A stretch of 64,000 bases of DNA. Origin: Streptomyces griseoaurantiacus (GTDB taxonomy: Bacteria > Actinomycetota > Actinomycetes > Streptomycetales > Streptomycetaceae). Below are positions 43,350 to 52,631 of the stretch, piece after piece. Numbering within the stretch: the stretch's first letter is position 1; the number at the start of each line of letters is the position of its first letter. The notes under the pieces are model-generated. The model searched no databases and had not been told where the DNA came from. It was given only the letters and a program-made list of their open reading frames with translations. The translations under genes were made by a program, and so were the position numbers. The DNA lies in assembly GCA_014656015.1 (NCBI GenBank), contig BNBP01000026.1, positions 1 through 64,000 on the forward strand. Direction: 5' to 3'.

Positions 43350-43999
43350 CGCGCACCCCCGGTGCTCGGTCCGGCGTGCCCGCCCGCGTGGCCGTGGTCG
43401 TGGACGTGCCCGCCCGCGTGGCCGTGGACGTGCCCGCCGGCGTGGGCCTGGACCTGGTCGCCCGCGTGGGCCTGGACGTGGTCGCCGCCGCGGAGTTGGT
43501 CCACCGCGTGTCTCAGCAGGGGTTCGAGGACCGCGAGGCCGTCCTTCACCCCGCCGGTGGAACCCGGCAGGTTGACGATCAGGGTGCTGCCCGCCACGCC
43601 GGCCAGGCCCCGGGAGAGGGCGGCGGTGGGGACCTTCTCGCGGCCGTACGCGCGGATGGCCTCGGCGATGCCGGGGACCTCGCGGTCGAGCACCGCGCGG
43701 GTGGCCTCGGGGGTGCGGTCGGTGGGCGAGATGCCCGTGCCGCCGGTGGTGACGATCACGTCGTAGCCCGCCTTCGTCCCGGCGCGCAGGGCGGCTTCGA
43801 CGGGGTCGCCGTCGGGGACGACCCGCGGGCCCTCGACGGCGAAGCCGAAGCGGCGCAGGCCCTCCGCGATCAGCGGGCCGCCCCTGTCCTCGTAGACCCC
43901 GGCGGCGGCCCGGTTGGAGGCGGTCACGACCAGCGCGCGGTACGGCGCGCCGCCCGGTGCGGCCCCGGATGCGGTGCCCGGTGCGGCCCCGGGTCTCAT
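43346..43999 (-). CDS. mog: Molybdopterin adenylyltransferase (MogA/MoaB family) with His-rich tail
   Basis: 217 aa. The MogA core (about 15-170) has VVTASNRAAAGVYEDRGGP, VTTGGTGISPTDRTPEAT and NLPGSTGG, for activating molybdopterin with AMP before metal insertion. The last ~45 residues are unusual: 11 histidines in repeats such as GGHVHGHAGGHVHDHGHAGG, which suggests metal storage or binding. The ATG at 43999 overlaps the moaC stop (ATGA). Confidence 0.9.
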   Translation of the reverse strand: MRPGAAPGTASGAAPGGAPYRALVVTASNRAAAGVYEDRGGPLIAEGLRRFGFAVEGPRVVPDGDPVEAALRAGTKAGYDVIVTTGGTGISPTDRTPEATRAVLDREVPGIAEAIRAYGREKVPTAALSRGLAGVAGSTLIVNLPGSTGGVKDGLAVLEPLLRHAVDQLRGGDHVQAHAGDQVQAHAGGHVHGHAGGHVHDHGHAGGHAGPSTGGAR

Positions 44000-44475
44000 G
44001 AGCGGCTCCAGTCGCCCGAGGCGCCGCCCGTCTTCTCCTCGACCCGTACGTCCGTGATGACCGCCCCCTTGTCGACCGCCTTGACCATGTCGATCACGGT
44101 GAGCGCGGCGACGGAGACCGCGGTGAGGGCCTCCATCTCGACGCCCGTGCGGTCCGTGGTGCGCACCGCGGCCCGGATCTCCACGGCGTCGTCCGCGACC
44201 GACAGGTCCAGCTCGACGCCCGACACCGACAAGGGGTGGCACAGCGGGATGAGGTCCGGGGTGCGCTTGGCGCCCATGATGCCCGCGATGCGGGCGGTCG
44301 CGAGCGCGTCGCCCTTGGGCATCCCCTCCCCCCGCAGGAGTTCGACCACCCGCGGGGAGACCAGCACACGGCCGGTGGCGCGGGCGGTGCGCTCGGTGAC
44401 GGCCTTGCCCGAGACGTCGACCATGCGGGCGGCGCCCGCGTCGTCGAGGTGCGTCAATCGGTCCTGCGTGCTCAT
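43996..44475 (-). CDS. moaC: Cyclic pyranopterin monophosphate synthase accessory protein
   Basis: 159 aa. MoaC works after MoaA to make cyclic pyranopterin monophosphate from the GTP-derived intermediate. Motifs: LTHLDDAGAARMVDVSGK, GMPKGDALATARIAGIMGAK, IPLCHPL and TGVEMEALTAVSVAALTVIDMVKA, DKGAVITDVRVEEKTGG. The ATG at 44475 follows GGGAG by 9 bases. It lies 165 bases after moeA in the same direction and overlaps mog. Confidence 0.95.
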   Translation of the reverse strand: MSTQDRLTHLDDAGAARMVDVSGKAVTERTARATGRVLVSPRVVELLRGEGMPKGDALATARIAGIMGAKRTPDLIPLCHPLSVSGVELDLSVADDAVEIRAAVRTTDRTGVEMEALTAVSVAALTVIDMVKAVDKGAVITDVRVEEKTGGASGDWSRS

Positions 44476-44640
44476 GTGGTGTGCGCTCCCGGTCACGGCC
44501 CGGGGTCGGGCGCCCGGGCCTGTGTGCAGCGACACGCTACCGCCAACCGGCGCCGGGCGGCCGGACGGGAGCCCCCGCATCGGGGCCGGCGGCACCCCCC
44601 GCGGGGACCGCCGGCCACCGCCGGCCGTGCCTGTGGCCCG

Positions 44641-46014
44641 TCAGCCGAGCAGCACGACCTCGACCTCCGTGCCGGGCTCCACGAACTCCACGTCCTCCGG
44701 AACGACGATCAGGGCGTCGGCGTGCGCGAGGGCCGCGACGAGGTGCGAGGAGGCCCCGCCGACGGGGGCCACCTCGCCCTCGGCGTACCGGCCGCGCAGG
44801 AACTGGCGGCGGCCCGCGGGCGAGGTCAGCGCCTTCTCGGCGGTGAGGACGGCGCGGAGGGTGGGCCGGTGCACGTCCTCCAGGCCCATCAGGGCACGGA
44901 TCGCGGGCCGGACGAACAACTCGAAGGAGACGTACGAGGAGACGGGGTTGCCCGGGAGGGCGAGCAGCGGGATGTGGTCGGGGCCGACGACGCCGAAGCC
45001 CTGGGGCTTGCCGGGCTGCATGGCGAGCCTGCGGAAGTCGACACCGGGCCCGGCCGGCGTCTCCTCCCTGTGCTCGGTGTGCTCGTCGGCCTCGGGGTCC
45101 CCGGCGACCTCCGCTCCGCAGACGGAGGACAGCGCCTCCTTGACGACGTCGTACGCCCCGACGCTCACCCCGCCGGTGGTGACGACCAGGTCGGCGCGGA
45201 CCAACTGGTCCTCGATCGTGGCGCGCAGGATGTCGGCGTCATCGGTGACGGCGCCGACCCGGTAGGCGATCGCCCCGGCGTCCCGGGCGGCGGCGGTGAG
45301 GGCGAAGCTGTTGGAGTCGTAGATCTGGCCGGGGCGCAGTTCGCCGCCGGGCTGGACCAGTTCGCTGCCGGTGGAGATGACCACCACGCGGGGGCGCGGG
45401 CGCACCCGTACGGAGGCGTGGCCGACGGCGGCGAGCAGGGCGATCTGGGAGGGGCCGAGGATCGTGCCGGCCTCCAGGGCGCGCTCGCCCGCCGTGGTGT
45501 CGCTGCCCTTGGCGCGCACGTGCGCGCGGGCCTCGGCGGGGCGGTGGACGAGGACCTGCCCCGAGGCGCCCTCGGGGGCGGCGCTGTGGGCGGTCATCCT
45601 GCTGACCGGGCCGCCGCCGAGACCGCCGTCGGTCCACTCCACGGGGACGACGGTCTCCGCGCCGGGCGGCAGCGGGGCGCCGGTCATGATGCGGGCGGCC
45701 TGCCCGGGGCCCACGTGCGGCGGGTCCCCGGCGCCGGCCGCGACGTCCCCGACGACCGTCAGGGCGGCCGGGAACTCCTCGCTCGCGCCCGCGACGTCCG
45801 CGACCCGCACCGCGTAGCCGTCCATGGAGCTGTTGTCGAACGGCGGCAGCGACACCGGCACCATCACGTCCTCGACGAGGACGCAGCCCTGGGCGTCGAG
45901 GAGTTGCAGCTCGATGGGTTCCAGGGGGCGGACGGTGGAGAGGACGTCCGAGAGGTGCTCGTCCACCGACCACAGGCGGTCCGGGTCCTCGGGGCGGGTC
46001 GCGGCGGCGTTCAC
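44641..46014 (-). CDS. moeA: Molybdopterin molybdenumtransferase
   Basis: 457 aa. It inserts molybdate into adenylylated molybdopterin. Order: domain with PPFDNSSMDGYAVR, then ARIMTGAPLPPGAETVVPVEWTD, the Mog-like domain (ISTGSELVQPG, YDSNSF, VTTGGVSVGAYDVVKEAL) and ALPGNPVSSYVSFELFVRP. An acidic insert of about 20 residues (GDPEADEHTEHREETP) in the Mog-like part is not usual. The GTG start overlaps the galU stop as GTGA. Confidence 0.95.
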   Translation of the reverse strand: MNAAATRPEDPDRLWSVDEHLSDVLSTVRPLEPIELQLLDAQGCVLVEDVMVPVSLPPFDNSSMDGYAVRVADVAGASEEFPAALTVVGDVAAGAGDPPHVGPGQAARIMTGAPLPPGAETVVPVEWTDGGLGGGPVSRMTAHSAAPEGASGQVLVHRPAEARAHVRAKGSDTTAGERALEAGTILGPSQIALLAAVGHASVRVRPRPRVVVISTGSELVQPGGELRPGQIYDSNSFALTAAARDAGAIAYRVGAVTDDADILRATIEDQLVRADLVVTTGGVSVGAYDVVKEALSSVCGAEVAGDPEADEHTEHREETPAGPGVDFRRLAMQPGKPQGFGVVGPDHIPLLALPGNPVSSYVSFELFVRPAIRALMGLEDVHRPTLRAVLTAEKALTSPAGRRQFLRGRYAEGEVAPVGGASSHLVAALAHADALIVVPEDVEFVEPGTEVEVVLLG

Positions 46015-46955
46015 GTTCGCTGCATCTCCTCGGTCACGTAATGGCGGAGCCAGGCCCGGAAGTCGGGTCCCAGGTCCTCACGTTCGCACGCGAGTCTGAC
46101 AATGGCACGCAGATAGTCGCCGCGGTCGCCGGTGTCATAGCGCCGGCCCCGGAACACGACGCCGTGCACGGGGCCGCCGGCCCCGCCCTCGGCGGTGGTC
46201 GCCGCGGTGTGGTTCTCGGCCAGTTGCTGGAGGGCGTCGGTGAGCTGGATCTCGCCGCCGCGGCCGGGCTCGGTCGTGCGCAGTATGTCGAAGATGCGCG
46301 GGTTGAGGACGTAGCGGCCGATGATGGCGTAGTTCGACGGGGCCTCGGCCGGCTCGGGCTTCTCGACCAGGCCGGTCACCTCGACGACGTCGTCCTCCTC
46401 GGTGGGTTTGACGGCCGCGCAGCCGTAGAGGTGGATCTGTTCGGGCGCCACCTCCATGAGGGCGACGACGCTGCCGCCGGTGCGCTCCTGGACCTGGACC
46501 ATGCGGGCGAGCAGGGGGTCGCGCGGGTCGATCAGGTCGTCGCCGAGGAGGACCGCGAAGGGTTCCGCGCCGACGTGCGGGGCGGCGCACAGCACGGCGT
46601 GGCCGAGGCCCCGGGGGTCGCCCTGGCGGACGTAGTGGATGGTGGCGAGGTCGCTGGACTCCTGCACCTTGGCGAGCCGTCCGGCGTCGCCCTTGCGCTG
46701 GAGGGCCGACTCCAGTTCGTAGTTGCGGTCGAAGTGGTCCTCCAGGGGGCGCTTGTTGCGGCCCGTGATCATGAGGACGTCGTCGAGCCCCGCGGACACG
46801 GCCTCTTCGACCACGTACTGGATCGCCGGCTTGTCCACGACCGGCAGCATCTCCTTGGGAGTGGCCTTGGTCGCCGGCAGGAATCGCGTACCGAGGCCCG
46901 CCGCGGGAATGACGGCCTTGGTGATCCTGCTGATCCTTGGGTTCGACTCAGTCAT
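46011..46955 (-). CDS. galU: UTP--glucose-1-phosphate uridylyltransferase
   Basis: 314 aa. Makes UDP-glucose. Nucleotide motif AVIPAAGLGTRFLPATKATPKEMLP, then KPAIQYVVEEAV, ITGRNKRPLEDHFD, and GEIQLTDALQQL. The ATG at 46955 lies 7 nt after a TATGGT box. It heads the galU-moeA-moaC-mog-GNAT operon, and is divergent from the folate gene with about 93 bases between. Confidence 0.94.
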   Translation of the reverse strand: MTESNPRISRITKAVIPAAGLGTRFLPATKATPKEMLPVVDKPAIQYVVEEAVSAGLDDVLMITGRNKRPLEDHFDRNYELESALQRKGDAGRLAKVQESSDLATIHYVRQGDPRGLGHAVLCAAPHVGAEPFAVLLGDDLIDPRDPLLARMVQVQERTGGSVVALMEVAPEQIHLYGCAAVKPTEEDDVVEVTGLVEKPEPAEAPSNYAIIGRYVLNPRIFDILRTTEPGRGGEIQLTDALQQLAENHTAATTAEGGAGGPVHGVVFRGRRYDTGDRGDYLRAIVRLACEREDLGPDFRAWLRHYVTEEMQRT

Positions 46956-46962
46956 GTCCGTC

Positions 46963-46968
46963 ACCATA
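46963..46968 (-). promoter_or_regulatory. -10 box of galU (leaderless)
   Basis: TATGGT on the minus strand, 7 nt before the ATG at 46955. Confidence 0.45.
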
Positions 46969-47048
46969 TCGGGTCGATATGTGTGGAATATGTCGACCTG
47001 ATCGACCCGCTCTCCTATGAGCCCTTTGGAAAGGTACGGAATCTGCCC

Positions 47049-47684
47049 GTGAGTCACATGGGAGCCGGAGCCGAGTCTGCCAAGCGCGGGTTGCGGCGGG
47101 AACTCCTCGCGGTGAGGCGGGGATTGACGGCGGATGACGTCCAGGAGGCGGAGAGGGCGCTCGCGGGGCGGGCGGAGGGGCTTCCGGAGCTGGCGGGGGC
47201 GCGCACGGTGGCGGCGTACGTCTCCGTGGGGCGCGAGCCGGGTACCCGCGCGCTCCTGGACGGGCTGCACGCCCGCGGAGTGCGCGTGCTGCTGCCGGTC
47301 CTGCTGCCCGACGACGACCTCGACTGGGGCCGCTACACCGGACCCGGCTCGCTGAAGGCCGTGGAGCGCGGCGGCCGGATGACGCTCTGGGAGCCCGCCG
47401 GGGAACGGCTCGGCCCGGAGGCGGTGCTGGCCGCCGAGGCCGTCCTGCTGCCCGGCCTGGCCGTGGACGGGCGCGGGATGCGGCTGGGACGCGGCGGGGG
47501 CTCCTACGACCGGGTGCTGGCCCGGCTGGCACGCGCGGGCGCCGCACCCGCGCTGGTGGTCCTGCTGTACGACACCGAGCTCGTGCCCGAGGTGCCGGCC
47601 GAACCGCACGACCGCCCGGTCCACGCGGCGGTGACGCCTTCGGGCGTGCACCGCTTCGGCACGTCGCCCGGCGGGCCGGCGTAG
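47049..47684 (+). CDS. 5-formyltetrahydrofolate cyclo-ligase
   Basis: 211 aa from the GTG at 47049; an ATG at 47058 is also possible. It converts 5-formyl-THF to 5,10-methenyl-THF with ATP. Motifs: KRGLRRELLAVRRGLT at the start, VAAYVSVGREPGTRALLD, LLPGLAVDGRGMRLGRGGGSYDRVL (the ATP/Mg-binding G-x-G-x-G-x-Y-D stretch) and HAAVTPSGV. It is divergent from galU. Confidence 0.9.
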   Translation: MSHMGAGAESAKRGLRRELLAVRRGLTADDVQEAERALAGRAEGLPELAGARTVAAYVSVGREPGTRALLDGLHARGVRVLLPVLLPDDDLDWGRYTGPGSLKAVERGGRMTLWEPAGERLGPEAVLAAEAVLLPGLAVDGRGMRLGRGGGSYDRVLARLARAGAAPALVVLLYDTELVPEVPAEPHDRPVHAAVTPSGVHRFGTSPGGPA

Positions 47685-47718
47685 CCCGTTGCCGGCGCGA
47701 GGGCGCCGGGGCGGCACG

Positions 47719-47748
47719 AAGGGCCCTCCACGCCTGTGGAGGGCCCTT
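47719..47748. terminator. Bidirectional terminator, folate gene / penicillin acylase
   Basis: Perfect 13-bp arms AAGGGCCCTCCAC and GTGGAGGGCCCTT with a GCCT loop, between convergent stops. Confidence 0.85.
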
Positions 47749-47786
47749 TCCGCGTGCCGGTGCCCCGAGGGGCCGGGGCTACGCGC

Positions 47787-50678
47787 TCACGGCTTCAGCA
47801 CCAGCGTGTCGCCCGTGCTGCCGTCGACCGCCTTGCCGGTGAAGTTCCAGGGCAGCAGCTCGCCCTCGACCCACTTGTCGGTCTGGTCGGTGTAGTGCGC
47901 GCTGTAGGCGTGCCCCGAGGCCCCAGTGAGGTTGATCCACCTGGACTTGTCGAGGTCCCCGAGGTTGACGACCATCCGCATCGAGGGCACCCACAGGGCC
48001 TCGTACCCGCCGGCCGCGTTCCAGCCGGTGGCGTTGACCGTCGCCTCGCCGCCGCTGAGCTTCCAGGGGCCCCGGTTGAGCATGAACTTGAGGAACGAGG
48101 GGCCCTCGGTGCCCAGGGTCTGGTTCTTCAGGTTGAGCTGGTGCAGCCGGCCCCAGCTCCAGGAGTCGACGTCCTTGCCCATCTTGGCGGTCAGTTCCCA
48201 GCGCGCGTCCCGCATGGCGCGGGCGAACAGCTCGTCGCGGGTCTTGGTCGCCTTGTCGGTGCGCGTCCCCGGCGACTGCCACCAGGCGTTGTCCTGGTCG
48301 TCGAGGAGGTTGCGCACCACCTCGAACCAGCGGTCGCCGCCGTCCGGCTGTGCCTGGGAGGCGTCGCGCTGCCCGCACTCGCGCACCTTGCGGTCCTCGT
48401 CCGCCGGGCCGGTGTTGTCGGCCGGCTCGACGTAGAGGCACTCGCCCTTGACGCGCAGCTCCTTGGGGAGCTTGTCGCCGAACGCGAGCTGCAGGATGTT
48501 GCGCCACACGGAGTTGAAGTAGGCGGCCGCGCCCGAATCGGCGTCCTGGGTGTAGTCCCAGCCCTCCAGGAGCTTCTGCGCCTCGCGCACGTACTTGTTC
48601 GACACGTCGATCTTGAGCAGCTTGGGCACGAGCAGCTTGGCGATCTCGCTGCTGTTGTCGAGCTGCATCTGGCGCATGTCGTCGGTGGAGATCTTGCCGC
48701 CGTCGTCGATCTTGGACTTGATCAGGTCCGTGATGCGCTGGCTGCGGCTGCCGTAGCCCCAGTCCGTGGTCAGGACGTAGGGGTACTTGTTCTTGGCGAC
48801 CACGGCCTGGTTGGCGGTGACGATGTAGCCGCGCTTCGGGTTGTACTCGTGGGGCAGTTCGGCCTGCTTGAGGAAGCCGGTCCACTTGTGCTTCGAGTCC
48901 CAGCCGGGCACCGGGACGGAGCCGTTGTCGCCCTTGGCGCGGGTGGGGATCCTCCCGGGGAGCTGGTAGCCGATGTTGCCCTTGGTGTCGGCGTAGACGA
49001 GGTTCTGCGAGGGCACCTCGAAGTCGGCCGAGGCCTTGCGGAAGCTCGTCCAGTCGGAGGCCTTGTCGATCTCGAAGACGGCGTCCATGGAGTTGCCCGG
49101 GTCGAGCGCGGTCCAGCGCAGCGCGAGCCCGTAGCCGTCGCCGCGGTCGGGGGCGGCGGTGTCGACGGTGGCCTTCTTGCCGACCTTGACGAGCTCGTCG
49201 TCGCGGTCGGAGAGCAGGGGGCCGTTGTTGGTCTCGCGGACCACGATCGTCTTGCTCTTGCCGCCGGCGACCTCGATGGTCTCCTTGCGGGTGGTGAACG
49301 GCACGGTCTTGCCGTCGTACAGGTAGCCCTCGCCGCTGAGCTTCTCCAGGTACAGGTCGCTGACGTCGACCCCGGAGTTGGTCATGCCCCAGGCGATGTC
49401 CTTGTTGTGGCCGATGACGACCCCGGGCAGCCCGGCGAAGGTGTAGCCGGCGACGTCGTACTGGCACGTGCGGGAGACGGTCCGGCAGTGCAGGCCCATC
49501 TGGTACCAGACCGAGGGCAGCGAGGCCGACAGGTGCGGGTCGTTGGCGAGCAGCGGCTTGCCGGTGATCGTGTGCGAGCCCGCGACGACCCATGAGTTGG
49601 AGCCGATGCCGTTGCCGTTCACGCCGACGGCCGTGGGTACGTCGTCCAGGACGTTGTACAGGCCCGCGAGCTGGCTCTGGACGCCCGATCCGGTGCCCCC
49701 GGCCGTGGAGGAGCCGGTGCCGCCCGTCGTGCCCGTGGTGGTGCCCGTGCCGCCCACCGTGCCACCCGTGCCCGTCGTGCCGCCGGTCCCCGTGGTGCCG
49801 CCGGTGCCGGTGCCGCCCGTGGTGCCGCCCGTCGTCCCGCCGACGCCCGTGCCGCCCGAGGTGCCCGTACCCGTACTCGTGCCCGTGGCGCTCTGGTCGA
49901 ACGTCTGGGTGAGCGCGTCGTACGCGCCCTCCTGGACGATCGGCTTGTTGCGGCCGTAGGGGTACGCCGGGTAGAGGTCCGCGATCTGCTTGGGGCCGAG
50001 CCGGCTCGTCATCAGGGCGCGGTCGATCTCGTCCTGCATGTTGCCGCGCAGGTCCCAGGCCATCGCCTTGAGCCAGGAGATCGAGTCGACGGGCGTCCAC
50101 TCCCGCGGCTTGTAGTCGTTGGTGAAGCCCAGCGCCGCGTACTCCAGGGAGATGTCCTTGCCGTCCTTGCCCGCCAGGTAGGCGTTGACGCCCTTGGCGT
50201 AGGCCCGGAGGTACTTCTTCGTGGCGGGCGCGAGCTTGGTGTCGTACTCCTTCTTCGCCACCCGGTCCCAGCCCAGCGTGCGCAGGAACTCGTCGTTGTC
50301 GACCTGGCCCTTGCCGAACATCTCCGACAGGCGCCCGGAGGTCATGTGGCGGCGCACGTCCATCTCGTAGAACCGGTCCTGGGCCTGGACGTAGCCCTGG
50401 GCCATGAAGAGGTCCTCGTCCGAGGAGGCGTAGACCTGCGGGATCCCGTAGGAGTCCCGTTTCACGTCGACGGGCCCGGACAGGCCGTCGAGGGCTATCG
50501 ATCCCTTGGTCTGCGGGAACGAGGCGCGCACGGTACTGACCGACCAGTACGCGCCGAAGGCCACGCCCGCGACGACGGCCAGAACCAGCACGATGACGAA
50601 GAGACGGCCTCTGCGCCCCTTCTTCCTGCCGGACTTGCCGGGCTCCTGACCGGAAGAGGCGGTGGTGTTGGGGGGCAT
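47787..50678 (-). CDS. Penicillin acylase family protein (Ntn hydrolase)
   Basis: 963 aa. A membrane anchor (about 26-48) leads to the alpha part (DSYGIPQVYASSDEDLFMAQGYVQAQDRFYEMD in blocks), a Gly/Thr/Ser-rich spacer (about 263-332) and the beta part, which begins at S360 (IGSNSWVVAG), the autocatalytic nucleophile. Other motifs: LLANDPHLS, GLPGVVIGHN, WGMTNSGVDVSDLYLEKL. It cleaves acylated amides such as penicillins or acyl-homoserine lactones in the family; the substrate here is unknown. Start: ATG with an AAGGA site. Divergent from the antiporter. Confidence 0.9.
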   Translation of the reverse strand: MPPNTTASSGQEPGKSGRKKGRRGRLFVIVLVLAVVAGVAFGAYWSVSTVRASFPQTKGSIALDGLSGPVDVKRDSYGIPQVYASSDEDLFMAQGYVQAQDRFYEMDVRRHMTSGRLSEMFGKGQVDNDEFLRTLGWDRVAKKEYDTKLAPATKKYLRAYAKGVNAYLAGKDGKDISLEYAALGFTNDYKPREWTPVDSISWLKAMAWDLRGNMQDEIDRALMTSRLGPKQIADLYPAYPYGRNKPIVQEGAYDALTQTFDQSATGTSTGTGTSGGTGVGGTTGGTTGGTGTGGTTGTGGTTGTGGTVGGTGTTTGTTGGTGSSTAGGTGSGVQSQLAGLYNVLDDVPTAVGVNGNGIGSNSWVVAGSHTITGKPLLANDPHLSASLPSVWYQMGLHCRTVSRTCQYDVAGYTFAGLPGVVIGHNKDIAWGMTNSGVDVSDLYLEKLSGEGYLYDGKTVPFTTRKETIEVAGGKSKTIVVRETNNGPLLSDRDDELVKVGKKATVDTAAPDRGDGYGLALRWTALDPGNSMDAVFEIDKASDWTSFRKASADFEVPSQNLVYADTKGNIGYQLPGRIPTRAKGDNGSVPVPGWDSKHKWTGFLKQAELPHEYNPKRGYIVTANQAVVAKNKYPYVLTTDWGYGSRSQRITDLIKSKIDDGGKISTDDMRQMQLDNSSEIAKLLVPKLLKIDVSNKYVREAQKLLEGWDYTQDADSGAAAYFNSVWRNILQLAFGDKLPKELRVKGECLYVEPADNTGPADEDRKVRECGQRDASQAQPDGGDRWFEVVRNLLDDQDNAWWQSPGTRTDKATKTRDELFARAMRDARWELTAKMGKDVDSWSWGRLHQLNLKNQTLGTEGPSFLKFMLNRGPWKLSGGEATVNATGWNAAGGYEALWVPSMRMVVNLGDLDKSRWINLTGASGHAYSAHYTDQTDKWVEGELLPWNFTGKAVDGSTGDTLVLKP

Positions 50679-51035
50679 CGCTGTCCTTGCGTCCTTACAC
50701 GAGCTGCAGACGGGCAGTGCTTACGGGCGGTGGTCACGGGCGTTGCTGGGGGCAGCGCTTTCGGCTGGGCCTGTCGGCTCCGCTTTCGCGCGAGCGCTGG
50801 AGCAACCATAGGCGCAGGGCCCCCCGGGCCTTGACGCGGAGTCGGGAACCGGCCGGACGGGAGTTCGACGAAGCCGCGCTCACGCGTCAAGGAAGCGTCA
50901 AGAGTTAGGTAAGGTAACGAACTACCGGTATCGAAGCGCGCGACAGCGTCCGCCCCTCGATGCTCGAATTGCTCCGCACCTGCCCGGAATGTCCGCCCGG
51001 GCGGCCCGGGGAGCCCTTCGGGAAAGGAACAGCCG
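50679..51035. other. Divergent intergenic region, acylase / antiporter
   Basis: 357 bases without a gene. It contains an AT-richer patch near 50888-50925 (AGTTAGGTAAGGTAACG) that may hold promoters for either side, and an AAAGGAA ribosome site at 51022-51028 for the antiporter. No clear -35/-10 pair is resolved. Confidence 0.4.
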
Positions 51036-52631
51036 CTGACTGTCCACCACCTCAACCAGCTCCTGCTCGTCTGCTCGCTCGTGCTGCTCGTCGCGGTGGC
51101 GGCGGTGCGCATCTCCTCGCGCAGCGGGCTCCCCAGCCTGCTCGTCTACCTGGGCATCGGCATGGCCATGGGCCAGGACGGTCTCGGCCACATCAACTTC
51201 AGCAACGCCGCGCTCACCCAGGTCATCGGCTACGCGGCCCTGGTCGTGATCCTCGCCGAGGGCGGTCTGGGCACCAAGTGGAAGGAGATCAGACCGGCGC
51301 TGCCGGCCGCCTCCGCGCTCGCCCTCGGCGGCGTCGCGGTGAGCGTCGGCATCACGGCCACGGCGGCGCACCTGCTGATCGGGCTGGAATGGCGGCAGGC
51401 GCTCATCATCGGGGCGGTGGTGTCCTCCACGGACGCGGCGGCGGTCTTCTCCGTCCTGCGCAGAATTCCCCTGCCCGCGCGGGTGACGGGCGTCCTGGAG
51501 GCCGAGTCCGGCTTCAACGACGCCCCCGTGGTCATCCTCGTCGTCGCCTTCTCCACCGCCGGACCCGTGGAGCACTGGTACTTCCTGGTGGGCGAGATCG
51601 CGCTGGAACTGGCGATCGGCGCCGCCATCGGCCTCGCGGTGGGCTGGCTCGGCGCCTGGGGCCTGCGGCACGTGGCGCTGCCGGCCTCCGGCCTGTACCC
51701 GATCGCCGTCATGGCGATCGCCGTCACCGCGTACGCGACCGGCGCCCTCGCCCACGGCAGTGGCTTCCTCGCCGTCTACCTGGCCTCCCTGGTCCTCGGC
51801 AACGCCCGGCTGCCGCACTCGCCGGCCACCCGCGGCTTCGCCGACGGGCTCGGCTGGATCGCCCAGATCGGCATGTTCGTCCTGCTCGGCCTGCTGGTCG
51901 TCCCGCACGAGATGGGCGACGACGTGGTGCCCGCGCTCCTCGTCGGGCTGATCCTGACGATGGTGGCGAGACCGCTCGGCGTACTGCTGTGCCTGACCCC
52001 CTTCCGGGTGCCCTGGCAGGAACAGGTGCTGATGTCATGGGCCGGGCTGCGCGGCGCGGTGCCCATCATCCTGGCGACGATCCCCATGGTGAACGGTGTC
52101 GAGAACAGCCGCCGCATCTTCAACATCGTCTTCGTCCTCGTCGTCGTCTACACCCTCGTCCAGGGGCCGACGCTGCCCTGGCTGGCCCGCAGACTCGGGC
52201 TCGGCCGGGGCGACGAGACGGCGGACCTCGGCATCGAGTCGGCACCCCTGGAGCGGCTGCGCGGCCATCTGCTCTCCATGGCGATCCCCGAGGGCTCCCG
52301 GATGAACGGCGTCGAGATCCGCGAGCTGCGGCTGCCCGCCGGGGCCGCCGTCACGCTCGTCGTGCGCGAGGGGAAGTCCTTCGTGCCGGGCCCCGCGACC
52401 GTCCTGGCGCGCGGCGACGAACTCCTCGTCGTCGCCACCGACCCGGTGCGCGACGCGGCCGAGCGCCGGCTGCGCGCCGTCGGCCAGGGCGGCAAGCTCG
52501 CCGACTGGCTGGGGGAATCCGGCAACGGGCCCCGGCAGAGCGCCGCGGAACGGATCGGGCCGGGCGGTGACGGGCCCCTGAAGGGCCGGGCGCTCCGGCG
52601 CCGGGGGGCCCGGAAGGCGGGCTCGCGGTAG
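51036..52631 (+). CDS. Cation/proton antiporter (CPA1, NhaP/CvrA type) with RCK-C domain
   Basis: 531 aa from CTG at 51036. About 12 membrane helices (about 5-400) carry the family motifs: ESGFNDAPVVI, EGGLGTKW, SSTDAAAVFSVLR and GLRGAVPIILAT. A C-terminal cytosolic TrkA-C/RCK domain follows (GVEIRELRLPAGAAVTLVVR, DELLVVATDP), which probably senses a nucleotide or ion. An AAAGGAA site sits 8 bases before the CTG, and the first helix begins before the GTG at 51081, so CTG is the better start. Confidence 0.85.
   Translation: MTVHHLNQLLLVCSLVLLVAVAAVRISSRSGLPSLLVYLGIGMAMGQDGLGHINFSNAALTQVIGYAALVVILAEGGLGTKWKEIRPALPAASALALGGVAVSVGITATAAHLLIGLEWRQALIIGAVVSSTDAAAVFSVLRRIPLPARVTGVLEAESGFNDAPVVILVVAFSTAGPVEHWYFLVGEIALELAIGAAIGLAVGWLGAWGLRHVALPASGLYPIAVMAIAVTAYATGALAHGSGFLAVYLASLVLGNARLPHSPATRGFADGLGWIAQIGMFVLLGLLVVPHEMGDDVVPALLVGLILTMVARPLGVLLCLTPFRVPWQEQVLMSWAGLRGAVPIILATIPMVNGVENSRRIFNIVFVLVVVYTLVQGPTLPWLARRLGLGRGDETADLGIESAPLERLRGHLLSMAIPEGSRMNGVEIRELRLPAGAAVTLVVREGKSFVPGPATVLARGDELLVVATDPVRDAAERRLRAVGQGGKLADWLGESGNGPRQSAAERIGPGGDGPLKGRALRRRGARKAGSR

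Noticed and set aside
44476..44640. A molybdenum-cofactor riboswitch before moaC
   Set aside because: The gap holds only generic GC-rich inverted repeats; no conserved Moco RNA features could be recognised.
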